A DNA stretch of 64,000 nucleotides from Branchiostoma floridae (Eukaryota > Chordata > Leptocardii > Amphioxiformes > Branchiostomatidae): assembly GCF_000003815.2 (NCBI RefSeq), contig NC_049989.1:17522144-17586143 (forward strand). The letters run 5' to 3'. Below the pieces are notes generated by a model. The model saw nothing but the letters and a program-made list of their open reading frames with translations. It was not told where the DNA came from and ran no database searches. Below are positions 1 through 18,142 of the stretch, piece by piece; the first letter of the stretch is position 1, and every line of letters begins with the position of its first letter. The position numbers and the translations under genes were made by a program.

Positions 1-1060
1 AAAACATCCCTCAATTTGTTCTGGGGTAGTGAGGGGTGCAGGAGCTGGGTCGGGAAGTTGTAAGGTGTAAGATTGAGAAAAATCCCCTTTTCTTCGCTGT
101 GAGGGGTGGGTCATTGTCTACGAGCCATGCCTGTAAAGAGTAAATGTAAGCTTTCCAAAAACAGCCTTGAATTTTTTAAGGGCCGGTGTCCTAAGCAGAA
201 CCGGTGTCTGTAAAGTGTAAAGTGTAAGTTTGGGAAAAACCCCCTTTTTTTCTCTGAGAGTGGGGGGTCTTTGTCAATGACCCATGCCTGTAAAGTGTAA
301 ATGTAAGCTTTTCCAAAAACAGCCTCGAATTTTTCAGGGCCTGTGTGCTAAGCTGATGCCGTGTCTGTAAAGTGTAAAGTGTAAGATTAGGAAAAAGCCC
401 CGTTTTTTCACTGAGAGTGGTGGGTCATTGTCAATGAGCCGTGTCTGTAAAGTGTAAATGTAAGCTTTCCAAAACAGCCTCGAATTTTTTCAGGGCCTGT
501 GTGCTAAGCTGATGCTGTGTCTGTAAAGTGTAAAGTGTAAGATTAGGAAAAGCCCCGTTTTTTCACTGAGAGTGGTGGGTCATTGTCAATGAGCCGTGTC
601 TGTAAAGTGTAAATGTAAGCTTTCCAAAAACAGCCTCGAATTTTTCAGGGCCTGTGTGCTAAGATGATGCCGTGTCTGTAAAGTGTAAAGTGTAAGATTA
701 GGAAAAAGCCCCGTTTTTTCACTGAGAGTGGTGGGTCATTGTCAATGAGCCGTGTCTGTAAAGTGCAAATGTAAGCTTTCCAAAAACAGCCTCGAATTTT
801 TCAAGGCCTGTGTGCTAAGATCATGCCGTGTCTGTAAAGTGTAAAGTGTAAGATTAGGAAAAAGCCCCGTTTTTTCACTGAGAGTGGTGGGTCATTGTCG
901 CAAGCTTTTGTCAATTAACCCGGTGGTCAATGAGCCGTGTCTGTAAAGTGTAAATGTAAGCTTTCCAAAAACAGCCTCGAATTTTTTCAGGGCCTGTGTG
1001 CTAAGATGATGCCGTGTCTGTAAAGTGTAAAGTGTAAGATTTGGAAAACAGCACAGCGTT
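1..1060. repeat. Satellite-like tandem repeat, about 155-bp period
   Basis: The motif TGTCTGTAAAGTGTAAAG recurs at about 205, 362, 517, 672, 827 and 1014, a spacing of 155-157 bp, with the last step lengthened to 187 bp by an insertion near 900-925. Each unit also carries a shorter TGTAAAGTGTAAATG half-motif, an AAGCTTTCCAAAA stretch and a CACTGAGAGTGGTGGG stretch. Degenerate half-units (TAAAGTGTAAAGT) continue to about 1350. The array is cut by the left window edge, so its full length is unknown. It lies directly upstream of LYRM9 and may include its promoter; I see no coding potential. Confidence 0.9.
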
Positions 1061-1462
1061 GGAAGAAGCCTCTTTCGTTTCTCGGGGCATGCGTGCTTGT
1101 AATAAAAGCGTTGGAAAAGGCGTCCATAAAGTGTAAAGTGGAAAAGTTGAGATGTTCCCATTAATCTTTTTTTTCGAGAGCGGCGTAATTGATTAGCCTT
1201 AAGGTTTAGAAGAAAACCTCCTTTTCTTTCCAGAGAGCGCAATTCCCTTGGGTGCAGTTATGTCATTGCATTTGGGTTCAGTAATGTTTCTGCGTTTGGT
1301 CATTCGTGTGTAAGAGATTAGGTCATCGGTGTGTAAAGTTATTTGTAAAGTTCTGAAATGGGTCATGTTTTTCTATGTCCGATTCCTTGCCAGTACTGTG
1401 CCCGCGTTTTCCTAGCCAGGACTTGGAGTGCGCACTGTCTTTGCTGTTTTTACTCCCCTAAA

Positions 1463-7440
<5,978 letters not shown>

Positions 7441-9322
7441 GCACTACTGCCCTACTGTTGTAAAGGCAAAATACACAACATTTGCAGGAGACGTATGTGG
7501 CAAACATGTTTAATAAAAGATACACAAAAAGTATGGGTGGCAACAACGACGGCAAACATTTCATGTTGAAGCAACATGTTTTCATGAAACGTCAAGTTTC
7601 ATAAGATAGACATTTACAGAATACTTGATGCTAAGTGTATAATACTCAACTTAAAGAACAACATACATACCACATACATTTATATGATACTTAAGTGTAA
7701 GTTAGTTTATGGTCGTTATATCTGCCATGTTTCAGTTGAATAGTCTTAAGACCGTACTCTAATAAATAAAAAAAATTCATAAAAATCATACAGAATGCAT
7801 GTGCTTTTAATGCAATGAGTTTAGCTACAATCTAGCAATAGTTGCAAGAACTAAATGCCTGTTGCATAACATCCATGTAATGTGACATTATAAGACTGTA
7901 AAGATACAATATTGTTATAAACATGATATCACAGAAATCTGGCATAAAACTGAATCCTCTGTTCTCTTCTTTTTCAGTACAAAGTTGAAACCAGTTCCTG
8001 ATCATCATTGGTACTTGACTGCTGATGGATAGTTTAGAGGGGTGTAGAATGTTTACAAAGATTAAACTCTGTATTGAACTCATATACTGAACAATAGACC
8101 ACAATGTTACTGTTGTCTTTGATATCTGTACAAAAGTTAGTTGCAACCCCTTTCTACTACAGTTCTGCTGCAGTACCAATGTCACACACCAGGGGGGCCA
8201 AAATCGACCTTGACCTTCGTCTTCCAAACACCTACCCACATACCAAATATCATTACAGTCCATCCAGAGGTTCTAAAGTTATGCTGACCATAAATATCCG
8301 GACACACAGACGGACACACAGACAGACACACACACAGACACACCACCAAAAACTATACCTCCATTTTTCATGGAGGTAACAATGAGTGATCAAATATTTG
8401 ACAAATTTCAGAGACAAAAGAAGAATGTTTCTTACGTTTTGTGTGTTTTGTTGTCTTTTGAATCATACTTCTGCAACATGCATCATATTACAATCATAAA
8501 ACCAAGGATCACTTAAGTCCAATTTTGTCTCTCAACAGTTGCTAAGAGATTGATATCCAGTGGAAAAGGGGCCTTATGTGTGTTAATGTAAACCAGGTGG
8601 TATAATGCTTCAGAAAATATAAAAAAAATAAAGATGCATTGATGTTGCTACAGTCCAGACTCAGGTTGTTAGAATTATATGTAGGTTTGTAATGCATTTA
8701 TTTGCCTTTAAGGTAAAGTGACTTATGTGGTTATATTTATAAGAAAAAGTGTTCGTTTTATCATTTAAATCTTTACCATTTTGTATTGTTGTATACTTTA
8801 TTCATGCATATTAATGCATGCATGTAGTTTTGATAAATACATGATCTGCCTTACACATAAGCCTGAACAAGTTATCTGACAGATACATACAACTTCTGGT
8901 ATGTACACTACTACATATACATCTTGAAAGGTCAAAGGTGAATTGTATTGTAGATCTATAACGTTATACATGTGCTTTAAAACATAAATCAAATGTCTAA
9001 GTTCCTTTTTGATAGTGCTCAAACAAATAATCTGTGATGCACCCAAGAAAAACTATTTTGAACATGAGTAAAATTATGGCATGAATATCAAATGAAGTGA
9101 AAATGCGAATTACCGTAAATGCTTTAAGTTTGTGGTGATTTTATTTTATTATAGGGAGATAATTGAATGTCCGCACTATGGTCACATGCTGTACAGTACT
9201 GGAAACATCAGTTTCAAATGTGGCAAATCAGTCACTGCAAAAACTGTAAACATAAAACCACCTAAAATAATGTCAAGAATTACAGTACTACACATGTACA
9301 TGTAGTAGACCACATTCTACTG
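7441..9322. other. Intergenic stretch between LYRM9 and the next gene
   Basis: No coding exon is supported here. The stretch holds candidate LYRM9 poly(A) signals (AATAAA near 7512 and 7762) and a dispersed-repeat type at 8190-8390: a GACCTTGACCTTCGTCTTCC lead, an ATACCAAATATCATTACAG middle, an ACACAGACGGACACAC microsatellite, and CCTCCATTTTTCATGGAGG as a short hairpin. Related but diverged pieces occur at 9830-9900 and 11090-11170. Two TTTATT words at 9140-9150 are candidate poly(A) signals, read on the minus strand, for the gene ending at 9323. Confidence 0.6.
9105..9297. mobile_element. Possible TA-flanked MITE, diverged
   Basis: The left end TACCGTAAATGCTTTAAG with TTTGTGGTGATTTTATT, and the right end TAAAACCACC with a terminal TTACAGTA, form a weak inverted repeat. 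It resembles the better preserved element at 50258-50472. The arms have drifted, so only family resemblance can be claimed. It would overlap the 3' untranslated region of the minus-strand gene ending at 9323. Confidence 0.4.
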
Positions 9323-12300
9323 CTATATTCCTTTAGGCAGTAGCGTTACTGTTGTAGCAAGATGTACAGTCTGGTTCCCCCTCCAGACTCTGACTCTTGG
9401 TAGGACCTTGTCATCACAGAAGTTGAAAACTTTGAAGGGAAGGACTGTTCTTTCCCTTCTTGTCTTGGAGTCACCTGGAAGGCATATGAAATATAAAGTT
9501 CCTCATTAATTATGCAAATTAAGTCTTAATTTCCATAATCAACCCATCACCACATAATTTCAATAAAAAACATGAAAAATTCATTCATCCCATCTTGACT
9601 CATCCTGTTTCAAAGTCTGCAACTGTAATGCCCCCTGCAGTTCCAGATAAAGCTGCTATAGGACCCAAATGCCACTTCTTCCCTAAAATAAAGGTTATCA
9701 AACAGCCAAAAACAATAACCAGTGCATCTCCTGGCCACAAGATATATTTAGAAAATTGTAACTCATGTTGCAGTACCATAGACAGCCACTAGGGATTCCA
9801 TACTCTAATTATTTCATCATTTTGCCAATTTATCAAAGGTCAAAAAGATCCATTCACAACTTCTTGAGTTATATTTTTCGCAGACATGCACACAGACACA
9901 TATAGCCAAATACATAACTTTGGTAATAGACGAAACTGACTGTGAATGTGAATTTCTTAACGTTAACAATTTTCATGGCAAATGGGCCATAGGAACCGCA
10001 TAGGGCGTAGCATAACTGAAAACATCGGTCAACTGCATTAGACAAAGAGTTGTCAGACAAGAAATGATGATGATAGCGTTTCCTACCTTTTCCCTTGTAT
10101 CTGTAAGACTTCATGATGGGATAGGGCAGTCTGGGTGTTAGGATGCTCTGATAGGGCGAGGTAGCTGGACCGGCACTTTTCACACAGAGGTCTTTCTGCC
10201 TGCCCATCACTTGCAGAAGTTTCACCTGTATGTATCAAAATTACATTTTACAAGCATTACAATCCCTGCCTGTTAAGGGTCTGTATGTACGTGACTTTGT
10301 TAAATGTGTTTACAATACCAGTAGCTAGTTAGGCACGATTTACACTTGTAGTTTTATCTGTAGTACTACAGATCGTAGTCTACTACTGTAGTAGCCTACA
10401 GATTTTTTCTGGGTGTAAACAGAAATGAAGTGTAGTCTACTACTGTAATCTACTACACCCTCCGAGGCTGTAGTACTACAGTTCAGCGGACGTTCTATGA
10501 GAATTCGAACAGGGTGTAAACAGAAACTGTAGTATACTACAGCTGACTGACGCCAACCGCGTCAGTCGCCTCCTGCGCTGCATACGTTCTTGGCGTGTCT
10601 GGTTGAAAACCTGGGTAACACTGCAACATGAACATAATGACCTCCGCCTCTCCCGTCATTTTGATCCGTCCGGTGGTCAAAATTGGCACTTTTGACACAA
10701 CAGGAAGAGTGAAGAAGACCAAAAAATTGATGCTGTTTGATCTGGTGTAATTCGAAACGTACGCGTGTTTTATTTGGGTAATCTGTGGTCAATGTACTAT
10801 TTTCTATTGTCATGGCCTATTTTTCAGAGTGCCTTGTATTAGAAAAAAAAACTTTTTTTCACAAATATAAGATTCCCGCGCCCGCCAAGTGTCAAAGGTC
10901 ACATTCAGTCACTACAGTTTCTCCGTAATCAAAGAACAGCAGGTGTCCCGCTATGCTCTCTGTCAGTGAGTGTAAACCGGACGCGAATCTGTAGTCTACT
11001 ACAGTAGTAGACTACGATGTGTAGTACTACAGATTCAAGAAACAAGTGTAAATCGGGCCTTAGTCTATAATCGAGTCCTTTGCTTTGACACCTCCTATCC
11101 ACATACCAAAAATCATACGGATTCGTTCACAACTTGTCGAGTTATGCTGTTTTGACTTGAACGCACAGCCACATCGAAAACATACCCTTCTCGGTAACCA
11201 GGTAACCTGGGTTCACCGAGAGGATGACCTGTGCTACATGACGTCAGGTACCGAAACTGAATTCCGAGAACCTGCTTTACCCAACTACATGTATTGCCCA
11301 ATTTCACATCCTAATATCAGGATAAACAGAAGCATGATCTAGGTGTTCCGATATTTTGAAGGCATCATGGCGAGAAAAATCGAAGTAATGGGAGACTTTG
11401 GTGACCAGTTCCTGACGTGTTCGGTCTGTATGTTGCGCTACCGGGATCCCAGAGTTCTGCCATGTTTTCATACTTTTTATAAAGAATGTCTGAAGCTTTG
11501 GGCTACTCAACAACAGCCGCTGGAGTGTCCAGCCTGCCGCACACAGGTCAGTCTACCAGACCAAGGTGTAGACGGGCTCAGGACCAACTTCTACGTCAAC
11601 AAACTGCTGGACTTCGCGGCCGTGAAGAAAGGGGCGGGGTCAGGCAGTGTGCCGTGCCAGGTGTGCGAGACAAGGAGGAAGGGGAACGGTCATGGTGCGT
11701 ACAGTGTACTGTTCTGCTGTGTGAGTCCTGTACAAACACACATCACAGGTTTCCAGCCATGAGAGGGCATCAGATCGTGGCTCAAGAGAATCTGCTGAAG
11801 AACACGGAATGTGTGGCCGGTAGTTTTCAGCGCAAAGTATTTTGCTGGAAGCACGAAGACCAAGTCTTAACTTTTTACTGTGAACCTTGTCAGACTTTGG
11901 TCTGTGTCAGTTGTGCTGTTGTGGACCATAGACTGGACAACGAACACAATCTTGTAGAAATCGGTGGCGTCGCTGAAAGGAAGAAGCTGGACCTTCAAGA
12001 TCTACTGAAAAAAGTAGATCATCGAACAAGAGAGGCAGAAGCTGCGTTGAACGACTTTGAGAAAGAAATTTCGGAGTTGGCAACATCGACAGACGCAACG
12101 ATTGAACGGGCCACAGTCTGCTTCGATCATCTTATCACCTTGCTTCAAGAAGAATAGAAAAACAGAAGTCATCAATGACATAGGGTTGGACCACCAGGAA
12201 GTTAAGACGTGTTTGGAAACCCAGAAAGAAGCGATCGAATTTGAGCTAGCCGGATTGACCAGCGCGTCTGAATTCTGCACACAAGCTGTGGAACACGGAA

Positions 12301-14709
12301 GTGACGTGAACGTCATTGTAGTCGAAGGTCAAGCCAGACAGAGGGTGGAAGAGTTGTTGACAACTCCAACCGACCTTGTGGTGTTCTCGGAGGGGACTGC
12401 TGTGGCAGGTTTAAAGGATAACGTCCCAAAGCAGGGAGTGTGCAAGTGGCAGCAAAGGCGGATGCATCCAAGTGTTCCGTTGAAATAAAGCCGGCCGTAG
12501 TAGGGCTTTCAAGCGTCTCTTTCCTAAGCACAATGGACAAAAATGGACTTTCTTGTATTGTGCCTAAAGATGACGTCACGGTCACCTTGAATGACCCCTT
12601 GGGCCAGCCGGTCCCGACACGGCTGCAGGAGAAGAACAGTGGCTTGTGGGAAATCTCATACATACCAACTGTCACGGGCAACCATAGCTTAGAGGTCAAG
12701 GTCAACGGTCAGATTGTGGCTGGAAGTCCGTTCGACGTCAAGGTACAATGTAGCCACACACCAGCGTTAACTATTAGAAAAGACGGTGGGGGTCTGTCAG
12801 AAGAACATTGGGTCCGACAGATGTAGCGGTGGACACGACTGGCAACATTGCAGTCGTGGATGGCAAGGGCAGACGTGTGCTTGTATTCGATACCAAGACT
12901 GGTCAGTCACTTCGATGTTTCTCACTGGCCGATGACGGTGAGCATCCGTGCGGGATTGACATTGACTCCAATGGGCAGTTTATTGTGACGTCTTGGAGGG
13001 GAAGCCAGGGAATTATCACTGTGTACTCGAGGGAAGGAACATTGGTAAAGACGCTCAACTCTGAATGTTTTCGAGAGCTGTGCGGAGTGAGGGTTCTGAA
13101 GGACGGTCGCATGGTGGTGGTGGACAAGCAACTGAAGTGCTGTCTCCTCCTGCAGCCTGACGGGAGCCTCATCCGGGACATCGGCAAGGGTCAGCTACAG
13201 AAACCACGGTTCGTTGCAGTGGACGAGTCCCGTGACCTGTTCTACGTCACCGATGGCGACGCACACAAAGTGCTCGTGTTTGACCTTGAGGGGAAGATGA
13301 AGTTTAAATTCGGTGAGGTTGGTCTCGGTGAGCGACAGTTCCTGTGCCCATCCGGGATAACATTAGACCCGACAGGTAACGTCATTGTCGTCAACTTTCT
13401 CGGCGGCCGTCTGCAGGTGTTCGGGCCTGACGGGACGTACCTGAGAACTGTACCTCGGGAATCACAACGACAACAGATGGTCACATAGCTGTAGCGTGCT
13501 ACTGGGAACATTGTGTCGAGTTGTACCACTACAGGTAGAAGTAAACTGCGATCATGGACGAAGTGTTGGCAGAGTTGGTTGACTACATACACCGATGAAG
13601 GCTAGACATCAAGGTAACAAGATACGTAAGATACCAGTTAAGCCTGCGTCACATTTCCAAACCGGGGCCCGGCCGGGCAGCTTTGGGCAACGAAAAATAT
13701 AGACACCAAAGTACACAAGACGTAAGGGGAATAGTCGTGGACATTATTTGTGTATATTTCTATGTATTCATTTCGAATCAATTTGTCGTTTCCACAGACA
13801 GCCCGACTGGGCCCCGGTTTGGAAATGTGACGTTAGCCTTCCTCAAGCAACTAGATATTATAGGGTTCTAACAGATAAGACTGAAACAATATGACACTAG
13901 ATCTCAACGATTTGTAGTGTAGGAGATGATAGGACCGAGGACCGGCCGGTTGTACTATTACTATGATCTCGGTCCTAGATGCGCGCGGTTGTATTTCTGA
14001 GGGAACGTATCGTTACTATGGTCCTCGCAATGCCTCCCCAACATATACACTGTAAACGTTTGAGCAGGGCTGTTTAGACATAGACAATAAAGTTAATTGG
14101 GCACATAATTGGATACTCTAATACCGGTTAGGCCATGTATGTATAGTTTTTCTTGAAAACTTGATTCTGACTGTTTTGCTCTTTGAACAAAGGTATGCCT
14201 TGGGCTGGTAGCCAGTTGTGTACACATGTCGTCACATATACGCAGATATGTAATTCACTCACCTTTGACACAGGTGGAGAAATAAGTATAGATGGAAGCG
14301 TGTCTGACACCACAAAGTTTTCCCCCGGTGCCCCTGAACTCCACTCGGTGGAAGTTGAGTAGAAACTTCCCCTGGACGAGCTCGAGGAGCGGTAAGATCT
14401 CGCCATTCTCCTGTCAAGAGCAGAAATGTTTCCCTGAGAGCAGGATGAACTGTTTGTCCCGACAAGTCGTCCGTGCCAGAGAGGGCGCCTTTCTGTGTGC
14501 GCAGCGCCGGTCACACTCGGCAGAGCGGGAGCCACTTTCTCCACCAACCACGACCTGTTTGGATCCACCTGCGCTCTTTTGAAGGCAGTTCTGTGGTTGT
14601 CGAACAGGTGTTGGACTCTTACGTCGGTCTTCCCACCGGCTGTGTCTTGTTGTGCGCTCGTCCTTGAAGGAAGTTTGAAACTTTTTGAGTGAACCCATTT
14701 TTCCTCCAT
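9323..14709 (-). CDS. Unrecognised protein, three coding exons, 245 residues
   Basis: Exons on the minus strand are 14709-14263, 10225-10087 and 9474-9323. All junctions are GT-AG (AAAG/GTGAGT, ACAG/GTGAAA, AAAAG/GTAGGA, CCAG/GTGACT) and the phases match, giving 246 codons with the stop. The N-terminal part, starting MEEKWVHSKSFKLPSRTS, is basic and low in hydrophobics, with a serine-rich patch (SYRSSSSSRGSFYSTSTEW) near residues 110-130. The last exon has a more ordered look: KVFNFCDDKVLPRVRVWRGN, then TVHLATTVTLLPKGI. There is no signal peptide or membrane segment. The frame stays open from the ATG up to an acceptor-like TTTGCAG at about 14762, so an upstream coding exon is possible. I do not recognise the family. 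The intron 10226-14262 hosts a Harbinger MITE, a TRIM-NHL copy on the other strand and a small MITE. Confidence 0.7.
10332..11059. mobile_element. PIF/Harbinger-type MITE, 728 bp
   Basis: The ends GGCACGATTTACACTTGT and ACAAGTGTAAATCGGGCC form a terminal inverted repeat that extends about 65 bp inwards through CTGTAGTACTACA and TAGTCTACTACTGTAGTAG. The repeat is flanked on both sides by TTA (10329-10331 and 11060-11062), the 3-bp TWA duplication typical of PIF/Harbinger. No transposase frame is present, so it is non-autonomous. Internal copies of the TAGTACTACA/TAGTCTACTA palindromes occur near 10430-10530 and 10985-11030. Confidence 0.8.
11367..13538 (+). pseudogene. TRIM2/3-like RING-B-box-filamin-NHL gene, frameshifted, intronless
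   Basis: Read across frames, this is a TRIM-NHL ubiquitin ligase. Domains in order are a RING finger (11418-11550), B-box 1 (about 11650-11770), B-box 2 (KVFCWKHEDQVLTFYCEPC, about 11835-11960), a coiled coil (to about 12400), a filamin-type Ig repeat (about 12480-12750) and NHL repeats (12805-13538). The frame changes five times: near 11690, 12152, 12430, 12800 and 13460. Four are net -1 and one is net +1, and several are beside runs of G or A. In the RING, the zinc ligand expected after the histidine is replaced (HTFYKEC, Cys to Tyr). The natural end in the last frame is HCVELYHYR plus stop at 13538. There are no introns, and it lies inside an intron of an opposite-strand gene. A decayed retrocopy fits best; homopolymer sequencing errors could explain some shifts but not the ligand loss. 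Confidence 0.8.
13643..13838. mobile_element. Short MITE with GC-rich terminal inverted repeats
   Basis: CGTCACATTTCCAAACCGGG continuing into GCCC (13647-13670) is matched in inverse at about 13807-13831 (GGGCCCCGGTTTGGAAATGT). The whole hairpin is about 195 bp. The outermost bases agree less well and I cannot fix a target-site duplication. Confidence 0.65.
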
Positions 14710-14762
14710 CGGTAGACTAACGCAAGCCGGAGTCTGTAGCGAGCGGCGCACGCGTGCCTGCA

Positions 14763-17700
14763 AAGATTTCAAAACATTACAAGAAATAGTCATGCATTCA
14801 AGTACCAGACTTATCAACGTAAGATTGGTGTGCTCAAAACTTTAGTTTCTTTTTCTAGGACTATTTTAGAGTGACACTCGTTGATATTAAGTACTGTTGT
14901 AGCATAGATATCAATAGATAGCTTTGAACAACGCTTTGAGATGTGCAAAGGTTAGGTGAGACAGATCGTTAATGATCAGTGTAATATAACCAGCTGCTGC
15001 CACGCCGCGTGCCTGCGAAGGGCAGTTATACCGGCTGTAAAGGTGCGAATGCAGATACAGATACTGATTATGAACATATAGCTATAGCTGGCATATGGAT
15101 ATCTAGAAGATCGCAAGGCAAAGGTGACACACACTGGATAATTGAAACCTAGAAGAACTCCGTATATCAGGCACAGTGCATACACTTCAGGTGAGACATA
15201 AAGAAAACAAACGGTACAAAATAGAAAGCCTGATAAAACGCATAAAAACATTTAAAAAAACAGCCGGAGCCTAACCTCTGTTTGGAGACTATAGCAACCC
15301 CTCCCTGTAAACATATACTAGTACCCGGCTATTGAAACAGCAAGGAAACTTGATGTGTGCTGCTAGACACTACAAGGGTCCGACGAACAAACAGGATATC
15401 ATTAGTACCAACCTGCTCACACACATCGCTATGATCCGCTGCCATTTGTTCTGTGGTTGCTCAACAAATGACATCAATGTTTGTACGTACATATATACTG
15501 TAGTTCCCAACTGCTATTATGATACACCAAGTGTCACCTAGGCGAGGAAGCTACCCTAGCTCACCAGATTTCAATTAAGCTCTAAAAATACTCGCAGGTC
15601 TTTTTGACGCCGCGATTCATATCATAATGACAACGATTCTTTGTTTCGGGTGGGATGATAATTGGAGTGAAAGGCTTTCGCTTTACCTTCATTGAACAAT
15701 CATAATGGTCTGTTGCTAACCAGTAACACTTAAAGTCCACACATACCAGGGAGGCAATTTTTTAAACGATTGCACACATTAGAGACAGACCCATTTAAAC
15801 TGACATGGTTGCTGAGCGATCGTTGAGAGACCAAGACTGGATCTTTGTGTCCCTTGATTTTATGACTGGAATATGGTGAAATATGTTTTTAGTATGAGAA
15901 AACCCATTATTTTTCCATTTGAGTGACCTGTCAAATCTGTGATCGCTTTAGGAAGTTTTCCAAAAGGCCTTGACAACCACCGAGGTAGTGCTGAAAGAAT
16001 AGTCACACAACCCTGACAACTACAATCACTCGCACGGCACTAGTCTTCACGCAGACGTCTCAGTTGGATAACAAAAGAAAAGACCTTGGCCAAAGAAGGA
16101 CAAATAAGTTTTCATGGGATCCCAGTCAGCCTTTTGCTGCTAGCACAGCCAGTCAGTTCACTCCTAGGTCAATTAATTCCTATTAGACTTTATAATTTTT
16201 AATCTTGGCCTTGGTTCCCTATTACTTACTCGGCCAGGTGGGATCGTCCTTGTGGTAGAGACTAGTACAGCACCATACTTGCTGCTGTAGCAATTCCCTA
16301 GTAGGCCACCAGCCTTCCATTTATAATGACAATGACAATGACAATGATCTTTATTGCATATTCCTGCCCAACATGGCTAAATGCATTGGGTTGGATAACT
16401 TAAGTATACGTGAAACAGGTTACATCTTATATCATCTAAAATCTACATAGTCTTCTCTCTTTTTGAAACTTGTGTGAACAAATTTACAAATCTTTTCAAG
16501 TGCGTTGTATCTATTAGTTGTCATAATTTAGTTGAACATTTGGTCCTTACTTAAACACACATATTCATTACCTAGTTGTAGTGTATTTATGACAGATGTG
16601 CGCATCTCGGTGTATAGTGGGCATTCTAAAAGAAAATATACTTCATTCTCTACACATCTATCGTTGCAAAATGTACATATTCTGTCATTTGGAGGAGTCT
16701 TGCTGTGTCTACCAACTTCAATTTGTAGCGAATGGTCGCTAATTCTTAGTTTAGTCATGGCTCGGCGGTGATAGAAATTTTGTATATCGAGATATTTTTC
16801 TCGCTCGTATGCTTAATAATATATATATGACTTTACATTCTACAGGTTTGATCCATGAATAGCGTCCTGTTGAATGTCGGCTACAATGTGCAGGGCTCGC
16901 ATTTTATAAACGCTACTGAGCGCCCGTGGACAAAAATGTGGCTGTTATGTTTTTTTACAAGCATTTTCTGACGTGGAGAATCTTACTCGATAATCGATGT
17001 AGCGACAGCTGACAGTAGAGCCTAGTAGAGCTAGTATCTTTAGCTATCATAGTGAAATCGGGACAACTATCAAACATACTGCTCATGGTCGCAACAATGC
17101 CACGACGACAGACACTCATCCCCAAAAATCCCTTCTCTGAATAAACTATTGTTACTGCCAGTACACGTTTTCTCTGACGCAATTTTCTTCTGGTAGATTT
17201 CTAAGTATCTAAATGTCAGCCAAGTCACTACTAGACTACTGTAGATCTTGAAATGTTCGTGGCAGTTTTATTTTCGCACTGACTTTTCCACCTTTTCAAG
17301 CGTATTACAGAATTGTTTCAACCGCGGATTTAAACACTGCGAAAACATCATTTCCCGTTCTACCGTGATATTAACTCTACGCAAAAATAAATTGATTTAT
17401 AGTGCTACAATGACTGAAAGATCGAAGAGATTTGCAAAATCAAAATGACTGCCAGTGGAGTAAGCTGGCCGTTTATTACTAAGCTTGCCACGTAGACTAT
17501 GTTATTTACTAGTGAGCATAGAAAAACATACAGTAGTTCACTATTCGTGTGTCCCCGTGTGTAGGGACTCACCATCACTGATCGAAATCTCTGGTTGATT
17601 TTCAGTGGGACGTGTAGCGCGAGGTCACCTTTATCCGTGGGGTAACTTATATCCATTGTATTTAGAAACAGTGTCTTTAGGGATATCAATTGATTTGAAA

Positions 17701-18142
17701 TATGTTCAAAGTATCTGTGCAGTCTCTTACAAGTTATTTCTACATCATGATCTTGTCGTTAACCAACCAGTTAGCACAACCCAGATGGAATACGCGTTGC
17801 GCAACATTACTAAGTAAACGATAAAAAAAGTCCGCAATTTACCGGTACCAAAAGATAGTATCAAAACTGGCCAAGAAAGTAAGTATAGCCGGCCAAAGGG
17901 AGGCAGCCGATTGATATTCATTAAGAAAAGGGGCACGTTCCCTCCCGATGACGTAAATATCCCACCTCGCGCCCCTCGATGGTTACTGACCCGTCCCCAA
18001 TACAGGATGACGCCGGCCTGTATGGGAGCACCTCACAGGTAACAGTCTTACAGCTGACGTGGGGTGAGATCTTCGAGCTCGGCTGACAGGGGATAAGACA
18101 CTTTAAGACAAGACAGGGGACATCCTCCCTCTTCAAGACATC
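14763..18142. other. Gene-free stretch upstream of the TP53I13-like gene
   Basis: No coding exon with matching splice sites is seen here apart from a LINE fragment (listed separately). The right part (about 17900-18140) precedes the TP53I13-like start and should hold its promoter and 5' leader, but I see no clear TATA box. A segment near 17600-17700 (CCTTTATCCGTGGGGTAACT) has a diverged relative near 47028-47060, so it is dispersed repeat DNA. Confidence 0.5.
16330..16815 (-). mobile_element. 3' end of a non-LTR retrotransposon (LINE)
   Basis: On the minus strand, 16815 down to 16528 encodes EREKYLDIQNFYHRRAMTKL, then RISDHSLQIEVGRH, then a zinc-knuckle-like ICTFCNDRCVENEVYFLLEC with PLY. 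This is the characteristic C-terminal tail of many LINE polyproteins. Downstream comes a non-coding tail that ends in a (TTGTCA)n microsatellite at about 16357-16325, a usual LINE 3' end. Only the last part of ORF2 is present (5' truncation), so it is dead. Confidence 0.8.

Noticed and set aside
14259-14698. Several open frames on both strands over 14259-14698
   Set aside because: They are shadows of the single minus-strand exon 14263-14709, which alone has matching splice sites.
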